This document shows positions 43,349-50,652 of a stretch of 64,000 nt of DNA, piece by piece. Position numbers and translations under genes: made by a program. Source of the DNA: Mesorhizobium onobrychidis (GTDB lineage Bacteria > Pseudomonadota > Alphaproteobacteria > Rhizobiales > Rhizobiaceae); assembly GCF_024707545.1 (NCBI RefSeq), contig NZ_CP062229.1:5623501-5687500 (forward strand), in the 5' to 3' direction. The notes below the pieces were generated by a model. It was not told where the DNA came from, made no database searches, and saw only the letters and a program-made list of their open reading frames with translations. Position 1 is the stretch's first letter, and every line of letters begins with the position of its first letter.

Positions 43349-44275
43349 ATGGCGACCATGAAAGCAGTCCGTGTTCATAGTTTTGGCGGACCAGAGGTTC
43401 TGTCGTTGGATGACGTTCCCATGCCTCAGCCCCGTGACGACGAGGTCACGCTCAAGGTCTGCGCAGCAAGCGTCAATCCCATCGACTACAAGACCCGCGA
43501 GGGTTCGGTGGGCGGGGATCTGCCCGTTACGCTCGGCCGCGACGTATCGGGCGTGGTGGAGCTGTGCGGCACGCGGGCGCATACGTTGAAGAAGGGCGAT
43601 CCGATGTTTGCCATGCTTGGCAACGACCGCGGTGGCAACGCCGAATACGTCGTGGTCAAGGCGACGGAAGCGGCAGCAAAACCGGAACGCCTAAGCCATG
43701 TGGAAGCCGCCGCCGTGCCGCTTGCGGGGGTTACAGCATGGCAGGGCCTTTTCGACCATGGCGACCTCAAATCCGGGCAGCGGGTTCTCATCCATGGCGG
43801 CGCCGGCGGTGTCGGACATCTGGCGATTCAGTTTGCCAAGGCTGCGGGCGCATTTGTCGTGACGACCGTTGCTGCCGAAGATTTCGATTTCGTCCGCGAG
43901 CTTGGCGCCGACCAGGCCGTCGACTACAAGAACCAGCGCTTCGAGGATGAGGTCGAAGACATCGATATGGTTTTCGATCTGGTCGCGGGCGACACACAGG
44001 ACCGCTCCTGGAGTGTACTGAAGCCCGGCGGGATACTTGTTTCCACCGTTTCTGAGCCCTCGGCCGAACAGGCACGCCTGCATCAGGCGCGTGGCGTTTC
44101 TTATCTGGCTGAGCCAAATGCGGCGCAGCTTGCGAGGATCAGCCGCCTCATTGACGCCGGCAAGGTAACTCCGGTCGTGCAGGCGACTTATCCTCTGGAG
44201 GAGGTCGCTAAGGCCGAGGAACGGCTGGCGAGCGAGCATACACGCGGCAAGATCGTGCTTCAGGTGGCCGCCTGA
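43349..44275 (+). CDS. Zinc-free MDR-family NADP-dependent oxidoreductase
   Basis: A 308-residue quinone-oxidoreductase-like enzyme. It starts 'MATMKAVRVHSFGGPEVLSL' with a strong AGGAGG ribosome binding site. 'VNPIDYKTREG' and 'LPVTLGRDVSGVVELCG' are the catalytic-domain blocks, and 'RVLIHGGAGGVGHLAIQFAK' is the nucleotide-binding loop. The structural-zinc cysteines are absent. It likely reduces quinones or enones with NADPH, a typical stress-detoxification role. It is flanked by divergent stress genes and has an EcfG-type promoter. Confidence 0.9.
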   Translation: MATMKAVRVHSFGGPEVLSLDDVPMPQPRDDEVTLKVCAASVNPIDYKTREGSVGGDLPVTLGRDVSGVVELCGTRAHTLKKGDPMFAMLGNDRGGNAEYVVVKATEAAAKPERLSHVEAAAVPLAGVTAWQGLFDHGDLKSGQRVLIHGGAGGVGHLAIQFAKAAGAFVVTTVAAEDFDFVRELGADQAVDYKNQRFEDEVEDIDMVFDLVAGDTQDRSWSVLKPGGILVSTVSEPSAEQARLHQARGVSYLAEPNAAQLARISRLIDAGKVTPVVQATYPLEEVAKAEERLASEHTRGKIVLQVAA

Positions 44276-44412
44276 GCCCGGATGCTCGAAGTTCCCCGGA
44301 ATGTTCAAGTTCAAAGTGAACCAATTCTGCGGACAAGCCGTGCCGACGGGCAACTGACTGCGGACCGCATTCAGCCATTAAGAGCAGAAGAACGAAGTTG
44401 CTTGGCGCTGAT

Positions 44413-44864
44413 TCATCCGTAAGTGCCGATTAATTCCGCCTCACCCAACATGTTTTCACGGGCAGCCTGCCACACGACCAGGGCATCGGGTTCCGGGCCG
44501 ATGGGAAGATTGGCAATGCCAAGGGCCGCGAGCCTGAAGCGGTAGGTGTGTGGCTTACCGCCCGGATGCTGGTCGGGTCCATCGTAGTGAAGATTACCGA
44601 AATCATTGAAGCCGTGAGGCAGGTCCTCTGTTCGCGCTTTGGAACTCCGCCCTTCGGCCAAATGACGCCGGTCTCCGCCGATGTCGTAGACGACCCAATG
44701 CCGGGACGCCTGTGACGGTGCATCCGTATCTTCCATGACGAGCACGTAGCTCTGAGTGCCCGGCGGCGGATCGCTCCATTCCAGAGATTATCGCCGCGCC
44801 GGGCATGACGATCCGGAATCGGCTGGCCGTTCTGAAAGGCTGGACTGGTCAAAGTGAACGCCAT
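44413..44864 (-). pseudogene. Second PEBP-family gene, frameshifted
   Basis: From ATG 44864 (ribosome binding site AAGGAAG) the frame starts 'MAFTLTSPAFQNGQPIPDRH', then shifts at about 44790. The homology goes on in another frame with 'LEWSDPPPGTQSYVLVMEDT', 'RHWVVYDIGGD' and 'KPHTYRFRLAALGIANLP' to a stop at 44413. At the switch, CTCTGGAATGG replaces the longer expected CTC-TC(G/C)-CCG-CCN-CTGGAATGG, as if about ten bases were lost between short CTCT repeats. It is paralogous to 40720-41184. Confidence 0.75.
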
Positions 44865-45250
44865 CACTTACTTCCTTGCTCGGCTAGACTCGTCGAAATA
44901 GAGGCGCTGGTCTCGTAGCGGCCCTCTTCCATCAGACGATCCCAACAACCACTACCGGCTATTGTTCCTCCGAGAGCGATGCACATGTGGTGGTATGGAT
45001 CGTATAAGCGCGGGCCGTGTTCACGTAAAATGGGGCTTCATCCTGGTCACCCTCCACGCTCCGATTGCTTCTCTATGTGCTCGCTGACAATGAGCCCCCC
45101 GACCGGGCGAGCATGAGGTCTTCACCCGGCCGCTCTGAAAGCACGGCATCGGCTCCACCATCCACTGCGTCGCCGGCGATGCCATCAGCATTTGGCGGCC
45201 AGCCGCTAACGAGAACGATCAAGACTTGTCGTCACCGTTCTGGGCTGGCC
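44865..45250. other. Intergenic region with a promoter and a possible relic
   Basis: It holds the EcfG-type promoter at 44944-44968. At about 45060-45230 the minus strand reads 'VLIVLVSGWPPNADGIAG' and 'GGADAVLS', faintly like the end of a response-regulator receiver domain, but too short to call. Confidence 0.3.
44944..44968 (-). promoter_or_regulatory. EcfG-like promoter of the broken PEBP gene
   Basis: Minus strand GGAAC at 44968-44964, 16 nt, then TGTT at 44947-44944, about 80 nt before the ATG at 44864. The -10 is weaker than in other copies. Confidence 0.4.
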
Positions 45251-45682
45251 TCAATGCACAAACCTTGCCCTCAGCCAAGCCAGAAGTCTGTTCCCGGTAA
45301 TTGTCCGGCGGACTCTGGCGGCAGCCCATCGCGCTTGCATCGTAGCACCAACGTGGCAGTGACAGACGATGTTGTGCAACTGCCAGTCACTTAGCTCGAA
45401 GAAGCGCTTTGCCTCACCGTAGGTATCATCTTTCAGACCCATGGCGCGCAGCACCGGATCCTCATAGGCAACGGTGATTGGCGACCCCGCGCCACGCGCT
45501 ACGGCACGAGCTTCAGGACTGAGATATTCGGTGCCTGAAAGCGCTCCGAGGCAACGCCGTGGATTTTGTTCGAGAAGCTTTGCCCAACGCTCGATCCGCT
45601 GCGTCCGAGACATGGTCGGGTAAGTCGCCGAGGGCTCAACTTTTGCAATTGTCTGCAGTTGGTCGAGTGTTTGGTATTTCAT
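45251..45682 (-). CDS. Conserved-type protein of unknown function
   Basis: A 143-residue soluble, helical protein: 'MKYQTLDQLQTIAKVEPSAT', 'RIERWAKLLEQNPRRCLGAL', 'PITVAYEDPVLRAMGLKDDT', 'DWQLHNIVCHCHVGATMQAR'. The last has a C-x-C-H pattern near a basic tail. A good AAAGGAG ribosome binding site lies before ATG 45682. I do not recognise a family. It sits among stress-type genes, but no EcfG-type promoter is visible just upstream on this strand. Confidence 0.65.
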   Translation of the reverse strand: MKYQTLDQLQTIAKVEPSATYPTMSRTQRIERWAKLLEQNPRRCLGALSGTEYLSPEARAVARGAGSPITVAYEDPVLRAMGLKDDTYGEAKRFFELSDWQLHNIVCHCHVGATMQARWAAARVRRTITGNRLLAWLRARFVH

Positions 45683-45803
45683 GGTCGGCTCCTTTCAATA
45701 GGTCGAAGCGCCCACGCCCTAACAGAAGATTATTGCGCTGCGACGCGCCGACAAGGCCGGAATTGGCAATGTTAGGAGTTTGCTCCTCGAACGATTCCTA
45801 TCA

Positions 45804-45829
45804 GGAACCTTCTCGGGGGCCTGCTTGTT
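45804..45829 (+). promoter_or_regulatory. EcfG-like promoter of the hydrophilic-protein pair
   Basis: GGAAC at 45804-45808, 17 nt, then TGTT at 45826-45829, 25 nt before ATG 45854. Confidence 0.45.
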
Positions 45830-45853
45830 TTGGACTAATGAAAGGAGAACGTC

Positions 45854-46036
45854 ATGAGCACAAAACCACCACCCGTTCCGGCAGAGAACCAGAGCCCTAA
45901 GGGTCCCGGCGACAAGAAGTCGGTTCCTGTCGACCAAACGCAGCACAGCCATTCCGCCCCAAATCCCGACAAACAGGGCCAGCAGGGCAACACGAGGGTC
46001 AATACGACCCATCAAGGCTACCAGCAGGACCGTTAG
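45854..46036 (+). CDS. Small hydrophilic, probably disordered protein
   Basis: A 60-residue protein rich in P, Q, N, K and H ('MSTKPPPVPAENQSPKGPGD', 'VNTTHQGYQQDR') with no hydrophobic segment. AAAGGAG lies 6 nt before ATG 45854, and an EcfG-like promoter is close upstream. The composition resembles small hydrophilin-like stress proteins, but that is inference. The next gene, 46045-46266, starts 9 bp after its stop. Confidence 0.65.
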   Translation: MSTKPPPVPAENQSPKGPGDKKSVPVDQTQHSHSAPNPDKQGQQGNTRVNTTHQGYQQDR

Positions 46037-46044
46037 GTGATTTC

Positions 46045-46266
46045 ATGTCCACGTCGAAGAAGACCCGCGCCAGCATCCGCCATGGCGTTCCTGGCGCATC
46101 GCACGAAAATGCCAAGGAGCCGCTGGTGATAGAAAAGCCGCCAGCCGATTCCGATCTGCGCAGCCGCAGCAAGATCTCAGGCGGCGGAGGCGAACGCGAC
46201 AGCCACCATACCCATGACTCGGAAAAGAAGGGGGGCGGCACCCGACCGGCACACCGAGGAAGGTGA
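46045..46266 (+). CDS. Small hydrophilic, probably disordered protein
   Basis: A 73-residue charged protein ('MSTSKKTRASIRHGVPGASH', 'LRSRSKISGGGGERDSHHTH') lacking hydrophobic segments. It starts 9 bp after the similar-type gene at 45854, with an AGGTGA ribosome binding site, so the two form one unit. No family is recognised. The sequence is low in complexity and probably unfolded. Confidence 0.6.
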   Translation: MSTSKKTRASIRHGVPGASHENAKEPLVIEKPPADSDLRSRSKISGGGGERDSHHTHDSEKKGGGTRPAHRGR

Positions 46267-46336
46267 TTCACGCCTCGTTGAAGCGTGCGGCGTGGCGCTT
46301 CGCATTTCCCCATGAAATCCGAGGCGCCGAACATCA

Positions 46337-46837
46337 TCAGGCCGTCTGACTGTGAGCACCGCCTGGCGCAGTGGTCCGGGCAGCGCTTTGGTCCGGTGGG
46401 TCGATCCGCGCTTCGGCCGAGCGCCACATGGTGCGCAGCTTTTCGGGTAAAGTGGCTTGGACTTTCGCGACCTGACCGCGCGAGACATGCCGGGATAGCG
46501 TGGCAAAGACAGAACGCACCGCATCATTGGCATCCTTGAGCCGTGCATCGGACAAGCGATCCGTGACTTCGATGACAAACTCGTCCCAGTCCCAATCGCT
46601 CGGCTGCCTTGCCGGCTCGAACTGATCGTAGTAGGCGCCACGCACCAGAACTGGCAGTTCGGCGCCGAGATGCGCCGCTAGTCCCAAAGGCAGCCGGTCA
46701 CGCAGCATCTGCAGGACCGTCGACAGCACGTTCCAGCAGAGTTGCCTGTCTGGGCCGATCTCCTCCATCAGGTCGTTGAGCCAGACGTTGCTGGTCTGAA
46801 GCGTCTTGTCGAAGACGTCGGGGCCTGTCGCGCTCAC
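46337..46837 (-). CDS. DUF2267-family protein
   Basis: A 166-residue paralogue of 41238-41675. The shared blocks are 'VSATGPDVFDKTLQTSNVWL', 'DRLPLGLAAHLGAELPVLVR' and 'GAYYDQFEP', then 'DANDAVRSVFATLSRHVSRG'. The start is best placed at GTG 46837, which lines up with the ATG of the other copy and has a GGAGGA ribosome binding site. An ATG further upstream would give a basic extension. A full-consensus EcfG promoter lies 45 nt upstream. It has an extra ~20-residue tail ('DPPDQSAARTTAPGGAH'). Confidence 0.88.
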   Translation of the reverse strand: MSATGPDVFDKTLQTSNVWLNDLMEEIGPDRQLCWNVLSTVLQMLRDRLPLGLAAHLGAELPVLVRGAYYDQFEPARQPSDWDWDEFVIEVTDRLSDARLKDANDAVRSVFATLSRHVSRGQVAKVQATLPEKLRTMWRSAEARIDPPDQSAARTTAPGGAHSQTA

Positions 46838-46881
46838 TACACCGTCCTCCCGGTCACGTCCGCCGCGCACAGTTACTCGTG

Positions 46882-46906
46882 AACGGATCATGTCCGCATG
46901 AGTTCC
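46882..46906 (-). promoter_or_regulatory. EcfG-type promoter of the second DUF2267 gene
   Basis: Minus strand GGAAC at 46906-46902, exactly 16 nt, then CGTT at 46885-46882: a full consensus match 45 nt before the GTG at 46837. Confidence 0.7.
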
Positions 46907-46964
46907 CTCGCGGCCTTGAAATTCCGCGACTACGGCCTCGCTGCAAGATGCGGAAATATCACCG

Positions 46965-46990
46965 CCGCGGCAGTGGCCGCGGGCTTTTTT
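46965..46990 (+). terminator. Intrinsic terminator without an upstream gene
   Basis: CCGCGGC (46965-46971), AGTG loop, GCCGCGG (46976-46982), GC, then TTTTTT (46985-46990). This is a textbook Rho-independent terminator on the plus strand. Confidence 0.75.
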
Positions 46991-47037
46991 GGCTGATCGC
47001 CGCAACTTCGGACCGCGTCACGCATTCTTGCTGTGAT

Positions 47038-47055
47038 CGCCTGTCCCCCCAGGCG
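47038..47055 (+). ncRNA. Hairpin with C-rich loop, candidate small-RNA element
   Basis: CGCCTG (47038-47043) pairs with CAGGCG (47050-47055), leaving a TCCCCC loop. C-rich loops can pair with Shine-Dalgarno sequences, as in several alphaproteobacterial small RNAs. A terminator-like stem follows at 47078. No promoter for it was identified. Confidence 0.3.
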
Positions 47056-47077
47056 GTCCGATGCTGAAAAGCCTGTT

Positions 47078-47105
47078 GCCCGCTGGCTCCCGGCCGGCGG
47101 GCTTT
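47078..47105 (+). terminator. Terminator-like stem with short T-run
   Basis: GCCCGCTGG (47078-47086) pairs with CCGGCGGGC (47094-47102) with one G-U pair and a 7-nt loop, followed by TTT. It is a weaker candidate than the one at 46965. Confidence 0.5.
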
Positions 47106-47161
47106 CTCGTGAGCCTACCGGCTTTTCCCGCTAGACGAGCGACAACGATGCTACTTCCGGT

Positions 47162-47186
47162 GGAACAGGAAGCCCCCCTGGGAGTT
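47162..47186 (+). promoter_or_regulatory. EcfG-like promoter of the DUF3309 gene
   Basis: GGAAC at 47162-47166, 16 nt, then AGTT at 47183-47186, about 70 nt before ATG 47257. Confidence 0.45.
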
Positions 47187-47256
47187 CATACCGTCATCAA
47201 CAGGCGCATGGACGTGCCCTTGTATGGCGCGGCAGCGCAAGAATGGGAGAACCACC

Positions 47257-47421
47257 ATGAGCCTCGGAACCATACTCATCATCATTTTGATCCTTATCTT
47301 GCTTGGCGGGTTCAGCGGTCTGGGTGGCGGGCCGTTCTACGGCACTGGCTATTATGGCGGTGGCGGCCTCGGTCTCGTGCTGCTGATCGTAATTATCCTG
47401 GTCCTTCTCGGACGCATTTAG
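47257..47421 (+). CDS. DUF3309-family small membrane protein
   Basis: A 54-residue protein with two membrane segments ('SLGTILIIILILILLGGFSG' and 'GLGLVLLIVIILVLLGRI') joined by a glycine/tyrosine-rich loop ('FYGTGYYGGGG'). This is the DUF3309 pattern, common in alpha- and betaproteobacteria and often stress-associated. ATG 47257 follows a purine-rich stretch. An extension to 47224 is less likely. It probably lies in the inner membrane. Function unknown. Confidence 0.85.
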   Translation: MSLGTILIIILILILLGGFSGLGGGPFYGTGYYGGGGLGLVLLIVIILVLLGRI

Positions 47422-47487
47422 TGCCCGCACGATTAGGCGGACAAACTTCAGCGTTGATCCGGTGTCGCTCTAGGGCCTCGTCCGGGA

Positions 47488-49002
47488 ATGTCGCCGCGGC
47501 TGCGGGCAAGGGGCGCACGTGATTGTCCCGACGGAACCGAAATCGCTCAAGGGCATTATGCCTGCTGCAGAAATCCACGAGAATGGCGCCCACACGTGAA
47601 CTTCGTTGAACAAGCCGATATCGGCCTCGGAGTTCCGGGGATTCCGACTGCCGATCTGATGCAGGCACTGCCCGTCGCCATCTACACCGTCGACGAACAG
47701 GGACGCATCACCTTCTTCAACGAAGCCGCAGCTGAGCTCTGGGGCCATCGTCCTGTTGTCGGTCGGGACCTATGGTGCGGCTCGTGGAAGCTTCGTCATC
47801 TGGACGGTCGGGATATGGCGCATGGCGAGTGTCCGATGGCCGTGGCGCTGCGCGAAGGACGGGATGTCTCCTGGGACCAGGCGATTGCCGAGCGGCCGGA
47901 TGGCGAACTCATCCCATTCAGGGCTCACCCACGCCTGCTTCGCGACGAAGCGGGCAATGTTGTCGGTGCCATCAACACGCTGCTCGACCTGCGCACGCAG
48001 ACGCTGGGCGATGAAGCCCGCATGCGTCTTGCCGCCATTGTCGAGTCGTCGATGGACGCCATCGTCTCGAAGGACATGAATGGCATTATCACCAGTTGGA
48101 ACGATGCTGCAGAACGCCTGTTCGGCTACACGCCTGCCGAGGCGATCGGCCGGCCGGTGACGATGCTCATTCCGCCCGACCGTCTCGGCGAGGAAGTCTC
48201 GATCATCAGCCGCATCCGCGTCGGCGAGCGCGTCCCCTCCTACGAGACGATGCGCCTGCGCAAGGACGGCACGCTCGTTTCGGTCTCGCTCACCGTCTCG
48301 CCGATCCGCGACGCCATCGGGAGGGTCGTCGGCGCCTCCAAGATCGCGCGCGACATCAGTTCCCACAAGGAGAGCGAACGGCGCATCCGTATGCTTATGC
48401 GCGAGGTCAACCATAGGGTGAAGAACCAGTTCTCGGTCATCATCTCGATGATCCGCGAGACCAGCAAGCTGACGAGCACACCTGAGGCTTTCCTCGGGCA
48501 GGTCCGGGAGCGCATCACGGCGCTTTCGGAATCCCATGATCTCCTGGTCAATGCCGAGTGGCGCGGCGCCACGGTCGGCGAACTCATCCAGGCACAGCTC
48601 AAGGCCTTTGCAGCGCAGTCCCGCGTATCGACGGCCGGGCCAATGCTGATACTGCAGCCGAACGCCGTGCAGTATCTCGGCATAGCCTTTCACGAACTCG
48701 CCACCAATTCGGCAAAACATGGAGCGCTGTCCTGCAACGGCGGACGCGTCGAAATCGATTGGAATGTGATCCCTGCCGGCGACGGCGCCGACACCTTTCG
48801 ACTGGTCTGGCGTGAGTTGGACGGGCCGATCCTGGACGCTGTCAGGGGGCGCGGTTTCGGAGTGGTCGTCCTCGAGCGCGTGGCGCCGCAAGCTCTCAGC
48901 GGCAGCGGGCGGCTGGAGTTCCACGAGCAAGGCGTCACCTGGACGCTCGAGGCGCCGCTGCATTTCGTCCAGGCGTCAATGCAGGATAACGCGGCCGATT
49001 GA
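47488..49002 (+). CDS. PAS-domain sensor histidine kinase of the HWE family
   Basis: A 504-residue soluble kinase. There are two PAS domains, residues about 55-170 ('ALPVAIYTVDEQGRITFFNE') and about 180-295 ('ESSMDAIVSKDMNGIITSWN'), followed by the HWE dimerisation/phosphoacceptor region 'MREVNHRVKNQFSVIISMIR' (H309) and the ATPase with 'FHELATNSAKHGALS' (N407) and the W-x-E signature 'VWRELDGP' (W441, E443). No membrane segment is present. The first ~36 residues look unlike a PAS start, so a GTG at 47596 may be the real start. HWE kinases often feed PhyR/NepR of the general stress response. No response regulator lies next to it. Confidence 0.9.
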   Translation: MSPRLRARGARDCPDGTEIAQGHYACCRNPREWRPHVNFVEQADIGLGVPGIPTADLMQALPVAIYTVDEQGRITFFNEAAAELWGHRPVVGRDLWCGSWKLRHLDGRDMAHGECPMAVALREGRDVSWDQAIAERPDGELIPFRAHPRLLRDEAGNVVGAINTLLDLRTQTLGDEARMRLAAIVESSMDAIVSKDMNGIITSWNDAAERLFGYTPAEAIGRPVTMLIPPDRLGEEVSIISRIRVGERVPSYETMRLRKDGTLVSVSLTVSPIRDAIGRVVGASKIARDISSHKESERRIRMLMREVNHRVKNQFSVIISMIRETSKLTSTPEAFLGQVRERITALSESHDLLVNAEWRGATVGELIQAQLKAFAAQSRVSTAGPMLILQPNAVQYLGIAFHELATNSAKHGALSCNGGRVEIDWNVIPAGDGADTFRLVWRELDGPILDAVRGRGFGVVVLERVAPQALSGSGRLEFHEQGVTWTLEAPLHFVQASMQDNAAD

Positions 49003-49010
49003 AAGCGCCC

Positions 49011-49081
49011 GGGAAGCTGAACGCTTCCCGCCGACCGACTGTGCTGACGCTCAGCCGGACCTATTGCGTTCGGTCCGGCTG
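49011..49081. terminator. Two hairpins between convergent genes
   Basis: GGGAAGC (49011-49017) with GCTTCCC (49023-49029), then CAGCCGGACC (49052-49061) with GGTCCGGCTG (49072-49081). The second reads equally on both strands and overlaps the stop of the minus gene. They probably act as a shared bidirectional transcription end, though T-runs are missing. Confidence 0.5.
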
Positions 49082-49402
49082 GCGAAGATAGAGCGAAACT
49101 GCCCTGTCCTCCAGAATGTCGAAGTTGCCTCTCCCAGGCAAAGCATCGCGATGAACTGAGAGCCGATGGACGTTAGCCAATTCGAAGACGGCCAGGCTGT
49201 CGAACTCCATGGCTGCCCCGTAGAACTGGGCGGCTTGCAACACCAGGCATTCGATGTCTTCAAGCGCAACGTTTTCGGCGAGGTTTCGCAGCCGCACGGT
49301 CTCAGCCACCGCAGTGACATTGACTATCCCCTTGCACCGGGCGGCTGCCCACACTTGCCGGTCGACGTCGTGACACAAACGAACCGAATAACCGTCTCTC
49401 AT
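49061..49402 (-). CDS. Small protein of unknown function
   Basis: A 113-residue soluble protein starting 'MRDGYSVRLCHDVDRQVWAA', with 'AETVRLRNLAENVALEDIEC' and 'AMEFDSLAVFELANVHRLSV'. ATG 49402 is preferred, with a modest AGAGGG ribosome binding site. It is convergent with the HWE kinase gene. I recognise no family and see no EcfG-type promoter. Confidence 0.55.
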   Translation of the reverse strand: MRDGYSVRLCHDVDRQVWAAARCKGIVNVTAVAETVRLRNLAENVALEDIECLVLQAAQFYGAAMEFDSLAVFELANVHRLSVHRDALPGRGNFDILEDRAVSLYLRQPDRTQ

Positions 49403-49585
49403 GGAGAACCCTCTTTTTAGGAGCGGTTTGTCCCTCGGGATCAGCATGCGCCAGATCGGCTCTAATAACAAGCTGAATCCATAGAATTGCCTGTTAAATC
49501 AATCAGTTATCATATCACGCAGGATACGCAATCGACGCCTCACATTAACTCCGAGCCTTTCACGCCAACGGCCTATTGACCGACC

Positions 49586-49614
49586 TTGACGCACACTCAG
49601 CCTTTCCCTAACTC
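49586..49614 (+). promoter_or_regulatory. Possible housekeeping promoter of the small DNA-binding-like gene
   Basis: TTGACG at 49586-49591, 17 nt, then TAACTC at 49609-49614. It is an approximate sigma-70-type pair 40 nt before ATG 49652. The -10 is weak. Confidence 0.3.
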
Positions 49615-49651
49615 TTAGCTAAATACTAACTTTGAGCGGCTGGAGGCAGAA

Positions 49652-49888
49652 ATGGCCGAACTGGAAAGACCCGAACGACTGCAGATCATGCTGACTGCTG
49701 ATGAATTGGCTGCATTGGAAAACTGGCGCTTCGAAAGGCGCATGCCAAGCCGATCGGCGGCCGTGAGAGAGTTGCTGCGGCGCGGTCTCCATGCCGACGG
49801 ATTTTTGACGGCGGCACAAGGTGCAAAGTCACAGGATTTTGGAATTCTGCCCAATTCCGAGATTGTTGATGGACCGTCTCGCGACTAG
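49652..49888 (+). CDS. Small ribbon-helix-helix-like protein
   Basis: A 78-residue protein whose first half fits a ribbon-helix-helix: strand 'ERLQIMLTADELAALENWRF', then helix 'MPSRSAAVRELLRRGLHADG' with the usual S/R-x-x-A-x-R-x-L-L pattern. It would dimerise and bind DNA as a regulator. GAGGCAG lies before ATG 49652. No toxin partner is seen beside it. Its target is unknown. Confidence 0.6.
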   Translation: MAELERPERLQIMLTADELAALENWRFERRMPSRSAAVRELLRRGLHADGFLTAAQGAKSQDFGILPNSEIVDGPSRD

Positions 49889-50180
49889 CCGTCTCGCCAG
49901 ATATGGTCGATCTCAAAAGCGGCTAAAGGCAACCCGACGGAGGTAGCGGGCGGCCGATATATTCGTCCTCGGCGAGCCGATCTGGCTGGGCCAGCCTTCG
50001 AGCGTGGCCAAACGTCCTGGAGTGGATGGACGCCTTGTGCCGGAGCCTTGCCCGCGCTCTGGAACTTCAGCCAGTCGTCGCGCGTTCGGGGACTACCGCG
50101 CCATACGCTTTCTTGAGGCACGCCGTGCCTCCGAGCAAAGGCCGGTTGCATCAATACACAGGCCAGCAAGGATCGAAGCA

Positions 50181-50597
50181 GTGACCGTGCTTTACCGCGC
50201 GGCAAAAGTCGCCGAACAAGCTCATGCCGGGCAGACGGACAAGACCGGACGGCCCTATATCGAACATTGCCGCCGGGTCGTTGACGCTGTCGAAACCCTC
50301 GACCAAAAGGCCGTTGCCTATCTTCACGACGTTCTTGAGAAAAGCGACGGTTGGGACCGCGATCGGCTCGAGGCGGCTGGTTTTGGAACATCCATCGTGT
50401 CGGCAGTCGATGCCATGACACGCAGGCCGGACGAGGACGACCTCACTTTCGTGCGCAGAGCAGCATCCAACCCATTGGCGCTGCCGGTCAAGCGCGCAGA
50501 TCTCGCCGACAATCTGTGGCAGGCACGGCAGATTGGCGCGCCGACATCGAAATATGAAGACGGTCTGCGGATCCTCGACCAAGAATTCTCCGAATGA
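50181..50597 (+). CDS. HD-domain protein (RelA/SpoT hydrolase-like)
   Basis: A 138-residue protein starting at GTG 50181: 'VTVLYRAAKVAEQAHAGQTD', 'KTGRPYIEHCRRVVDAVE', 'AVAYLHDVLEKSDGWDRDRL', 'VRRAASNPLALPVKRADLAD'. H-HD-D positions fit the small HD hydrolases related to the (p)ppGpp hydrolase domain. It could cleave nucleotides such as ppGpp, but the catalytic details are inferred. A longer frame from 50004 starts with unrelated sequence. Upstream 49889-50180 shows no gene. Confidence 0.7.
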   Translation: MTVLYRAAKVAEQAHAGQTDKTGRPYIEHCRRVVDAVETLDQKAVAYLHDVLEKSDGWDRDRLEAAGFGTSIVSAVDAMTRRPDEDDLTFVRRAASNPLALPVKRADLADNLWQARQIGAPTSKYEDGLRILDQEFSE

Positions 50598-50652
50598 CAA
50601 AAAGATTGCCGCCTGTGGCGTGATCCGCCGATGTGGAAATTCAAGCGACGCC

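Larger units (their letters stand above)
46838..47256 (+). other. Intergenic region with tandem hairpins and intrinsic terminators
   Basis: No protein gene is supported. The plus strand carries an intrinsic terminator (46965-46990), a hairpin with a C-rich loop (47038-47055) and a second terminator-like stem (47078-47105) within 150 bp, and the EcfG promoters of both flanking genes. The terminators have no plus-strand gene before them, so an unannotated short transcript is likely. Confidence 0.5.

Noticed and set aside
45060..45230. Minus-strand stretch resembling a response-regulator tail.
   Set aside because: Too short, frameshifted context, no phosphoacceptor region.
46891..46992. Plus-strand mini-frame of 32 codons before the DUF3309 gene.
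   Set aside because: Its codons run through the intrinsic terminator hairpin and there is no ribosome binding site.
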